NCBI GenBank assembly: GCA_016180425.1
Contig: JACPBF010000001.1
Span: forward strand, 595,490 to 659,489
From: Elusimicrobiota bacterium
GTDB taxonomy: Bacteria > Elusimicrobiota > Elusimicrobia > 2-02-FULL-39-32
Direction of reading: 5' to 3'
DNA length: 64,000 nt
The notes under the pieces were generated by a model. That model was not told the DNA's origin, searched no databases, and worked only from the letters and a program-made list of their open reading frames with translations. The position numbers and the translations under genes are program-made. Below are positions 57,607 through 64,000 of this stretch, one piece after another; position 1 is the first letter of the stretch, and each line of letters begins with the position of its first letter.

Positions 57607-59613
57607 ATGACAGCTCCTGTTGTATTATTTGGCAGACATATTTTAAATCAAATTGAAACTGGCATTACCAAAGAATGGTTTCAAACCAATGGCTTAGGCT
57701 CCTATGCCATGGGCACCATTGTGGGGGCCAATACCCGCAGGTATCACGGCCTTTTTGTAACTGCAAAAAATCAAGCTCTGCATCGCTCTGTTCTGGTCAA
57801 TAGGGTAGAAGAATCTCTTCTCATTCATGGAAGGCGGGTGGACTGTTCCTGCCAGGAATATCCGGGAACTGTTTCTCCTCAAGGTTACCTGACCTTAGAA
57901 AGTTTTACCTACGACCCTTTCCCGCGATGGGTCATCTCTGTAGATGATGTTAAATTGGAAAAACTTTTTTTTATGCGTCAGGGAGAGGAGACCGCGGTGC
58001 TTATTTATAAACATTTGGTTGGTCCAACTATAAAACTTCTTCTGCGCCCTTTCTTTTCTTGCAGAGACCACCATACATTGATTCGGGAAGATGATAGGTT
58101 TAAAAACGCGATCTCTTTTCAGGAGCATATGATTACCTGCGCTGTTGCCAACCAGCCGGAATTTTTTACAAAAGTGGTGGGATTACCCGGCTCTTTAAAA
58201 GAAAATATTAAAATTTATCCGGAAGGATATTGGTATAGAAACCTGCTTTATGCTCACGAAGAAGAAGGGGAGTTGGATTATCAAGAAGATCTATTCAGCC
58301 CAGCGATTGTCTTAACAGAAATTTCCGCAGGACAAGAAATCGCGTTAATTTTTACCAGAGAAAAGGATCAGCATATAGATTTAAGCCACTGGCTTCAACA
58401 GGAAAATTTCGTTAGAAACGAAATTTTGGAAAAGTTCCCGATGAAAAGCGCTTTTGCCAAACGCTGCGCATTAGCAGCAGACCAATTTGTCATTCGCACC
58501 AGCCAAGGACCGCGGATTGTCAGCGGTTATCCTTGGCAGCAGGATACCATTAGAGAAACTTTAATCAGCCTGCCTGGACTTTTACTTGTTTTTGAAAACT
58601 ATGAAGAAGCCCGGCCCATCTTAAGAGATTGTTCAAAACTTATAATAGATGGACTTCTTCCTCACAGGTTCTATTGTAATGGGGACAAACCAAAATTACA
58701 AATGCCAAGCATGGACAGCCCTCTCTGGTTTATTTGGGCTTGCCAAAAATATTGGGAAGCTACAAAAGATATTGCTTTTTTAAAAGAAATGAAAAATCCC
58801 ATGGAACAAATTGTGAAAGCCTACAAAGATGGAATTAGAATGCCAGACCCCAGCATGCAGCTGGAAATTTATATGGATCAAGATGGTCTTATCTGGGGCA
58901 GCGCTACCATGCCTTTAACCTGGATGGATGGTAAGGTCAATGACTGGCTGGCTACTCCCAGGAAGGGAAAACCAGTTGAGATACAGGCTTTGTGGTATAA
59001 TGCGCTTCAATTTTTGTCTGAACTTTGTTTAAAGCTGGATGGAAACGACCCTGTATATTCAGAACTTGCTAAAAAAGCGCGGAATAGTTTTAACTCTTTA
59101 TTTTGGAACCCTCAAAATAATTACATGTATGATGTCATTGACGGCAATAGGCGTGAAGGCTCCATACGGCCTAACGCGCTGTATGCCATGAGTTTGCCCT
59201 ATGAAATTTTAGATAATGAAAAATTCAAACCAGCTTTAGATACAGCATGGAGAAATCTTTATACCTCCTTAGGCTTACGAACTCTTTCTCCCAATGAACC
59301 CCATTTTCATGGAATTTTTAAAGGGGATCATCGAGACAAAATTTCAGCGGCTCACAATGGAACTGTGCTTACTTTTCTTTTTGGATCTTTTTTAACCGCT
59401 TATTTTAAAGCCTATGGACGGGACCAAAAAAATAAAGAGGAAGCGATCCAATTCTTAAGCCCCTTTATATCTCACTTAGGAGATGCCGGCTTGGGAACAA
59501 TTTCTGAAATGTTTGACGGCAATTCCCCGCACAATCCGCGCGGCTGCATTGCAGAAGCGCGCAGCGTGGCTGAAATTTTGCGCGTGATGAAAGAAGAAGG
59601 TTTAGAATTATAG
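57607..59613 (+). CDS. Glycogen debranching enzyme (amylo-alpha-1,6-glucosidase, GH133 type)
   Basis: 668 residues. N-terminal domain with WFQTNGLGSYAMGTIVGANT and RRYHGLFVTA, followed by an (alpha/alpha)6 barrel: GYPWQQDTIRETLISLPGLL, DSPLWFIWACQKYWE, LIWGSATMPLTWMDGKVNDW, KPVEIQALWYNAL and FGSFLTAY. This is the archaeal/bacterial-type debranching enzyme, which hydrolyses alpha-1,6 branches of glycogen. Starts immediately after the sucD stop codon, so it is co-translated with the SCS genes. Confidence 0.92.
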   Translation: MTAPVVLFGRHILNQIETGITKEWFQTNGLGSYAMGTIVGANTRRYHGLFVTAKNQALHRSVLVNRVEESLLIHGRRVDCSCQEYPGTVSPQGYLTLESFTYDPFPRWVISVDDVKLEKLFFMRQGEETAVLIYKHLVGPTIKLLLRPFFSCRDHHTLIREDDRFKNAISFQEHMITCAVANQPEFFTKVVGLPGSLKENIKIYPEGYWYRNLLYAHEEEGELDYQEDLFSPAIVLTEISAGQEIALIFTREKDQHIDLSHWLQQENFVRNEILEKFPMKSAFAKRCALAADQFVIRTSQGPRIVSGYPWQQDTIRETLISLPGLLLVFENYEEARPILRDCSKLIIDGLLPHRFYCNGDKPKLQMPSMDSPLWFIWACQKYWEATKDIAFLKEMKNPMEQIVKAYKDGIRMPDPSMQLEIYMDQDGLIWGSATMPLTWMDGKVNDWLATPRKGKPVEIQALWYNALQFLSELCLKLDGNDPVYSELAKKARNSFNSLFWNPQNNYMYDVIDGNRREGSIRPNALYAMSLPYEILDNEKFKPALDTAWRNLYTSLGLRTLSPNEPHFHGIFKGDHRDKISAAHNGTVLTFLFGSFLTAYFKAYGRDQKNKEEAIQFLSPFISHLGDAGLGTISEMFDGNSPHNPRGCIAEARSVAEILRVMKEEGLEL

Positions 59614-59679
59614 AATTCACCGATACTGAATTTGCCGTACCATCAGGCGTAATGATTTAGATTAAATAAAGGAGACCCC

Positions 59680-59862
59680 ATGCCATTTGTTAGAGTCACC
59701 ATGATGCCAAGATCAGAAGAAGTAAGAAAAGCTCTGGCTAAAGATATTGCGGAAGCGGTCATGAAACATTGTAAAGTTGGGCCGGAACATACTTGGATTG
59801 TGTTTGAAGAGCCTGCAAAATCTTCCTGGTCTTTTGGCGGAAAACTCGCCTCTGAATCTTAA
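59680..59862 (+). CDS. Tautomerase-family protein (4-oxalocrotonate tautomerase-like)
   Basis: 60 residues beginning Met-Pro, so Pro1 would be exposed as the catalytic base after Met removal. PFVRVTMMPRSEEVRKALAK and the HTWIVFEEPAKSSWSFGGKL tail have the beta-alpha-beta pattern of the superfamily. GGAG lies 6 nt before the ATG. The substrate cannot be told from sequence. Confidence 0.82.
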   Translation: MPFVRVTMMPRSEEVRKALAKDIAEAVMKHCKVGPEHTWIVFEEPAKSSWSFGGKLASES

Positions 59863-59915
59863 AATCCGACTCATACACTCATGCAAATGAGGCATTCGGA
59901 CTAAAACTAAATTCC
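59862..59915. repeat. Short imperfect palindrome before ald
   Basis: TTAAAATCCGACTCATAC... can fold back on ...ATGAGGCATTCGGACTAAA. The central CTCATACACTCATGCAAATG and the ATTCGG-CTAAA end resemble parts of the element at 47.1 kb. It occupies most of the 65-bp gap between the tautomerase gene and ald. Confidence 0.35.
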
Positions 59916-59927
59916 TATAAAAATAAA

Positions 59928-61028
59928 ATGAAAATCGGCGTTCCTAAAGAGATTAAAAATGGGGAATGCCGGGTTGCCTTAATTCCTGACAATGTCCAAA
60001 TCTTAAAAAGCAATGGGCATACAGTTCACATTGAAAAAAATGCTGGAACTCTTGCTGGATTTTTTGATCAGGACTATAAAAAAGCAGGAGCCATCCTTAC
60101 CTCCGCAGACAAAATCTGGAAAGAATCAGATCTCATTTTAAAAGTTAAAGAGCCTCAAAACAGAGAACTAAAAAAGCTTTCTGCCAATAAAATCTTATTC
60201 TGTTATCTTCATCTAGCGGCAAATCCTTCCTTGACCCGGGCACTAATTCAATCTAAAACAACTGCTGTGGCTTTAGAAACCGTGCAAAACGCGGAAGGCC
60301 GTTTAACTCTCTTGGAACCCATGTCTGCCATTGCAGGCAGAATGGCCATGATTGTTGGAGCTTTTTTTCAAGCCACTCCTCAAGGCGGAGGAGGGATATT
60401 AGTTTCAGGCTTGCCTGGGGTTCTTTCCGCAAAAATTGCAATTATTGGCGGTGGAACTGTGGGTGAAAACGCGGCTAAAATTGCAGCTGGATTAGGCGCG
60501 CAAGTAACTATTTTAGACCAAAGACAGGACCGCTTAAAACTGTTGGATGAAATTCTTCCAGAGAATGTCTCTACCTTAAACGCAACGCCGCAAAACATTG
60601 AGGATGCTGTAACCACAAGCGATATTATTATTGGAGCTGTTCTCATTCCAGGCTCTAAAGCTCCAAAACTCATCACAAAAAAAATGTTAAAAAAAATTAA
60701 ACCAGGCTCTGTGCTAGTGGATGTTTCTATTGACCAAGGCGGAATTGCGGAAACGTCCCGTCCTACAACTCATTCTAAACCAGTCTATAAGGTTAATGGG
60801 CTGCTGCACTACTGTGTGCCCAACATGCCCGGGGCTTATGGCAGAAGCGCGACTCTTGCCATGACTAACGCAATTTTTAGTTATGTGTTGAAACTAGCGA
60901 ATCTTGGTTTAAAAAAATCTTTTGAAAAAGATCCAGGTTTTTCTCATGGCTTAAATGTTTTTCAAGGAAAAATAACCTGCAAAGAAGTGGCCCAATCTTT
61001 GGGACTAGCCTACTCTCCATTCTCTTAA
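59928..61028 (+). CDS. ald: Alanine dehydrogenase
   Basis: 366 residues. KIGVPKEIKNGECRVALIPD at the N-terminus, FCYLHLAANPSLTRALIQS, the NAD-binding loop KIAIIGGGTVGENAAKIAAG and the C-terminal VPNMPGAYGRSATLAMTNA are all characteristic. Reversible NAD-dependent deamination of alanine to pyruvate and ammonium. Confidence 0.94.
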   Translation: MKIGVPKEIKNGECRVALIPDNVQILKSNGHTVHIEKNAGTLAGFFDQDYKKAGAILTSADKIWKESDLILKVKEPQNRELKKLSANKILFCYLHLAANPSLTRALIQSKTTAVALETVQNAEGRLTLLEPMSAIAGRMAMIVGAFFQATPQGGGGILVSGLPGVLSAKIAIIGGGTVGENAAKIAAGLGAQVTILDQRQDRLKLLDEILPENVSTLNATPQNIEDAVTTSDIIIGAVLIPGSKAPKLITKKMLKKIKPGSVLVDVSIDQGGIAETSRPTTHSKPVYKVNGLLHYCVPNMPGAYGRSATLAMTNAIFSYVLKLANLGLKKSFEKDPGFSHGLNVFQGKITCKEVAQSLGLAYSPFS

Positions 61029-61045
61029 AGCCTAAAACTAAAATA

Positions 61046-62116
61046 TTGATAGCGATACAAACTGAAAATCTAAGTAAACAGTTTAAAATCTCCCTTAAAA
61101 AACCAGGGTTAAAGGGGGCAATTCATTCTTTCTTCAATAAAGAATATAAAACAGTCCATGCTTTAAAAAATATCTCTTTTCAAATTAATAGAGGAGAACT
61201 GGTGGGGTTTCTTGGGCCTAATGGCGCGGGAAAAACAACTACCCTCAAACTCCTCTCTGGCCTCTTATATCCCACCTCAGGAAAAATGACAATTTTGGGG
61301 CATGTGCCTTTTAAAAGAGAAGAGCTTTTTTTAAAAAAATTTTCCATGGTCATGGGTCAAAGAACCCAGCTTTGGTGGGACCTGCCAGCCAGAGAAACAT
61401 TCGCTTTAAACCAAAAAATATATGAAATCCCAGAAATTGTTTTTAAAAAAAGAAAAGAGGAGCTTATTGAAATTTTAGAATTAAAAGAATTGGTAGATGT
61501 CCCTGTTAAAAAACTTTCTTTAGGAGAAAGAATGAAAGCTGAGCTTGCCTGCGCGCTTTTGCATGAACCAGAAATTCTTTTGTTGGATGAGCCTACTTTA
61601 GGGTTAGATATCCTAATGCAAAAAAAATTAAGACACTTTATTTTAGAATATAACAAAAGAACTGAGAGCACCATTGTTTTAACCAGCCATAACATGAGCG
61701 ATGTGGAAGAGCTTTGTAAGCGCGTAATGATTGTGAATGAAGGGCAGTTACTCTATGATGGAGAGCTAGAAAAAATTGTAGAACACTATACCCCGGAAAA
61801 ATTAGTCACTTTATCTTCCTCTAAAACAATCGAGCCGGAACTCTTAAAAAAATTTGGGCACCTGGTTTCAATCAATGGCGCAACAGCAAAAATAGAGGTC
61901 GCTAGAAAAGAAGTAGCTTCCACCATTCAAAAACTGTTTAATACCATTCCCTTAATAGATCTCTCTATAGAGGAACTGCCAATAGAAGAGATCATAAGCC
62001 GGGTTTTCTCTAAAATCCCCTCTCAACTTGTCATTCAAGAGACAAACAGGGAAGAATCTCTTAACAAAGAAGAAACTGAAACTAAAAAAAATTTAGGTGA
62101 GCGCCTTTCTCCTTAA
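61046..62116 (+). CDS. ABC-2 transporter ATP-binding protein (COG4586-like)
   Basis: 356 residues from a TTG start. Walker A GPNGAGKTT, signature LSLGERMKAELACALLHEPE and Walker B ILLLDEPTLGLD. The N-terminal insertion before the first strand (LKKPGLKGAIHSFFNKEYKT) and the MGQRTQLWWDLP block are those of the COG4586 group. The tail (from about residue 240) is a regulatory domain. Paired with a permease 6 nt downstream. Confidence 0.9.
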   Translation: MIAIQTENLSKQFKISLKKPGLKGAIHSFFNKEYKTVHALKNISFQINRGELVGFLGPNGAGKTTTLKLLSGLLYPTSGKMTILGHVPFKREELFLKKFSMVMGQRTQLWWDLPARETFALNQKIYEIPEIVFKKRKEELIEILELKELVDVPVKKLSLGERMKAELACALLHEPEILLLDEPTLGLDILMQKKLRHFILEYNKRTESTIVLTSHNMSDVEELCKRVMIVNEGQLLYDGELEKIVEHYTPEKLVTLSSSKTIEPELLKKFGHLVSINGATAKIEVARKEVASTIQKLFNTIPLIDLSIEELPIEEIISRVFSKIPSQLVIQETNREESLNKEETETKKNLGERLSP

Positions 62117-62121
62117 AACTC

Positions 62122-62916
62122 ATGCAAAAATATCTGTCTGTATTTTTTCTTTCCTTAGAGCAGGAACTTTACCATCGGGCATCTTTTCTTATGGACAGAG
62201 CCCGCAGCATTACGATCCTCATCGCTTTTTATGCATTCTGGTCAACTATTTTTCAGGATCGAGCCACTTTGCTAGGCTACACTAAATCTCAAATGTTCAC
62301 TTATGTTTTAGGGATGAACGTATTAAGAGCTCTTGTCTTTAGCGACAAAACCTGGGAAATTATTCGAGAAATTAATACTGGAAAAATCTCCGCTTATTTA
62401 ATACGCCCAATTTCCTATGTAGGCTACTCGATCAGCCGGGATTTAAGCGATAAGGCGCTGAGCTTAAGCTCAGCGATCATGGAAGTGTTGCTTGCCATCT
62501 TAGTTTTAAGCATTCCTCTTTATTTACCTCAACATGGAGCTACTTTCTTAGCATTCATAATCTGCGTAACCTTGGCAATTCTGCTTTATTTTTTAATGAG
62601 TTACGCGGTCAGCGCCTTAGCGTTTTGGACCGCGGAATCCGCAGGCCCAAGATTTTGTTTTGAACTTTTTATAGAATTTGCGGCCGGCGCTTTTTTCCCT
62701 TTAGATGTTCTTCCCATTTATTTAAGGAACCTCTTTGAAGCTCTTCCTTTTGCTTCTCTACTCTTTTTTCCCCTTAATATTCTTTTAGAAAGAATCTCTC
62801 CCAGCCAAATTCTAAAAGGGCTTTTGATTCAACTTGTCTGGATTTTTATATTTGCCTTTATCACTAGAATGCTCTGGAAAAAAGGTCTGGAAAGTTACGG
62901 AGCAGAAGGCGGGTAA
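62122..62916 (+). CDS. ABC-2 transporter permease
   Basis: 264 residues with about six TM helices. The N-terminal block LYHRASFLMDRARSITILIA and LIRPISYVGYS, with GAFFPLDVLP near residue 195, fit the ABC-2 permease family that accompanies COG4586-type ATPases. Such exporters often have two different permeases; only one gene is present here, so it may act as a homodimer or use a second subunit encoded elsewhere. Confidence 0.87.
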   Translation: MQKYLSVFFLSLEQELYHRASFLMDRARSITILIAFYAFWSTIFQDRATLLGYTKSQMFTYVLGMNVLRALVFSDKTWEIIREINTGKISAYLIRPISYVGYSISRDLSDKALSLSSAIMEVLLAILVLSIPLYLPQHGATFLAFIICVTLAILLYFLMSYAVSALAFWTAESAGPRFCFELFIEFAAGAFFPLDVLPIYLRNLFEALPFASLLFFPLNILLERISPSQILKGLLIQLVWIFIFAFITRMLWKKGLESYGAEGG

Positions 62917-63031
62917 TGAAATTTTACTTTTGATTGGGGAAAGAGAGGTAGTAAAAACTACTGTTTTAAATCCAGAAAGCTGTGAAGCTAATTTCCTAAA
63001 ATAGAAACAAGCCATTCCTTATAACGCTCCA

Positions 63032-63086
63032 ACTGTTTCCATGGAGCAACAGTAAAATTGACAAACATAGTTTCGTGTGTTAAACT
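63032..63086 (+). promoter_or_regulatory. Sigma-70 promoter and palindrome, possibly leaderless transcript
   Basis: TTGACA (63058-63063), a 17-bp spacer and TAAACT (63081-63086). Transcription should start about 7 nt downstream, at or next to the GTG at 63093, so the mRNA would be leaderless. Just upstream ACTGTTTCCATGGAGCAACAGT-like symmetry (ACTGTT/AACAGT around CCATGG, 63032-63053) could be an operator. Confidence 0.62.
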
Positions 63087-63092
63087 CTAAAA

Positions 63093-63410
63093 GTGGGCGA
63101 AAAGAATTTTCTTAAATTTCTTGGCGCAGATCAAACCAGACGTCTAAGATTTCGAATTATAACCCGCAAAGGCAAAGTGATTGATTTTTTGGTCCAGCTG
63201 GAAGTTTTTACTAAGATCAAATGGCATCCTGTAGTAAGATATGATTTTTCTCATGGTTTTCCACACAGAGACATTTTGTTGCCTGATGGGCAAGAGGAAA
63301 AAACGCCTCTTTCGCTTGAGACATTGGAACAATGCGTTCAATATGCAGAGCAAGATTTGGTGGATAGGGATGAATGGTATGTTGAACAATTTATGAAGAA
63401 AATGAGGTAA
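63093..63410 (+). CDS. Small hypothetical protein of a two-gene unit
   Basis: 105 residues from a GTG start at the predicted transcription start. Beta-rich with RLRFRIITRKGKVIDFLVQL and WHPVVRYDFSHGFPHRDILL, resembling short conserved proteins (DUF7718-like) that accompany a partner gene. No catalytic motif is certain, though HGFPHRD is unusual. Followed at 5 nt by a 73-residue gene. The arrangement resembles toxin-antitoxin loci, but this is not shown. Confidence 0.72.
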   Translation: MGEKNFLKFLGADQTRRLRFRIITRKGKVIDFLVQLEVFTKIKWHPVVRYDFSHGFPHRDILLPDGQEEKTPLSLETLEQCVQYAEQDLVDRDEWYVEQFMKKMR

Positions 63411-63415
63411 TATTT

Positions 63416-63637
63416 ATGACAACAAAAGAGAGAATAAAACATGATATATCGGAAGCATTCGATTTTTTGCGTTATCTGATCAAAAATCCTAAAGAAATTG
63501 GAAAAATTGAAGAAGGATCAGAGATTAATATTTTTTGCAAAGATATTCCACAAAAAACTAGTAAGCACCTAAACAAAAGAAAAACTACCGCCCCATCAAT
63601 CAGTTATCTATCTGAACACACATTCTATCGCGTTTAA
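63416..63637 (+). CDS. Small hypothetical protein, partner of preceding gene
   Basis: 73 residues, not recognised. GAGG precedes the ATG by about 9 nt. N-terminal helix with TKERIKHDISEAFDFLRYLI, then a polar, lysine-rich tail. Located 5 nt after the preceding gene, presumably one operon. Confidence 0.65.
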   Translation: MTTKERIKHDISEAFDFLRYLIKNPKEIGKIEEGSEINIFCKDIPQKTSKHLNKRKTTAPSISYLSEHTFYRV

Positions 63638-63682
63638 GAATTGCACTTAATGTGTCCCTCATCGCCCATCAGGCCAGAAACA

Positions 63683-64000
63683 TTACGCGTTAATATGAAT
63701 CAGGCGGAACTCTTTCATCTCTTCTGCAACATCTCTTAAGGTTTTAAATTCTATTGCCATGGTTGCGCTCATCAGTTTATAAATCTTTACCCTTATATTA
63801 AATTGCAGGCTCTCTTCTAATCGCAATGGATCATCTGTAACTATCTGGACCCCTAACTCCCCTAACCCTAAACCTTTAAGCTCTTTAACAACTAAGCCGA
63901 GGATCACTCTTTTTCCCTTGGAAGCGCTAAGATATACCATCCGATCCTTTGCGCTTTGTACTAAATCTTTATCTAATTCTTTTTCTATTAGCTTCTCTAC
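63683..64000 (-). CDS. Hypothetical protein, 5' end beyond window
   Basis: The frame is open through the right edge, so the first ATG inside the window (63938-63940) is not necessarily the start. 105 residues of C-terminus are visible: an Asp/Lys/Glu-rich helix (EKLIEKELDKDLVQSAKDR), a strand KGKRVILGLVVKEL, and a mixed remainder. Family not recognised. Confidence 0.6.
   Translation of the reverse strand, partial: VEKLIEKELDKDLVQSAKDRMVYLSASKGKRVILGLVVKELKGLGLGELGVQIVTDDPLRLEESLQFNIRVKIYKLMSATMAIEFKTLRDVAEEMKEFRLIHINA

Overview
The window looks like a chromosomal segment of an uncultivated, AT-rich, Gram-negative-type bacterium. The best guess is the Candidatus Omnitrophota (OP3)/PVC neighbourhood. 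That placement is inference, resting on a single reading frame of about 32.7 kb (giant genes are known in that phylum) next to outer-membrane beta-barrels, an H+-pyrophosphatase, HtrA and GH57-type proteins. I see no rRNA, tRNA or CRISPR array.

Layout. 1-4.7 kb: the N-terminal part of NAD kinase, small secreted or membrane proteins, a Mor-like HTH protein, two outer-membrane beta-barrel proteins (the first behind an attenuator-like leader), and a type II antitoxin/PIN-toxin pair with a textbook promoter and palindromic operator. 4.9-8.8 kb: methionine-salvage genes mtnB-mtnD, leucyl aminopeptidase, and a convergent AAA_14/DUF4143 ATPase. 9.0-41.7 kb: one giant ORF of up to 10,904 codons whose 5' end is occupied by a 169-bp palindrome. 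The predicted protein is a chain of modules: a TraB/ChaN-like domain, alpha-solenoid repeats, a GNAT-like patch, three DUF89-like domains, a fourfold repeated module pair, an internal prepilin motif, a five-unit 31-residue solenoid behind HTH-like segments, an APH-type kinase, two Rossmann methyltransferases, SelO-like kinase folds, and several multi-TM modules.

Three antisense cassettes of tiny membrane-protein genes (about 30, 34 and 61-67 residues, several with strong Shine-Dalgarno sites) lie inside the giant ORF near 11.4-11.7, 23.1-23.5 and 31.4-31.7 kb. Between the first two cassettes the antisense peptides are better conserved than the sense frame. I regard these as the most unusual find in the window.

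41.9-45.4 kb: a zinc-finger/AbrB-like regulator, a frameshifted Doc toxin with its antitoxin, and hppA. A 44-bp sequence covering the hppA 3' end recurs on the far side of the toxin genes. 45.6-48.2 kb: livF, livG and livM without livH or livK. 48.3-55.4 kb (minus strand): a SAM-I riboswitch and terminator lead into a threonine-synthase-type PLP enzyme, a MoaD/ThiS-like protein and a NIL protein, closely followed by an ECF sigma factor, a secreted GH57-like protein, HtrA and a degenerate REC-GGDEF protein. The riboswitch suggests that the first three genes make homocysteine/methionine using a thiocarboxylate sulfur carrier. 55.5-63.0 kb (plus strand): sucC-sucD, glycogen debranching enzyme, a tautomerase, alanine dehydrogenase, and an ABC-2 transporter. 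63.0-64.0 kb: a possibly leaderless two-gene unit and a partial hypothetical gene.
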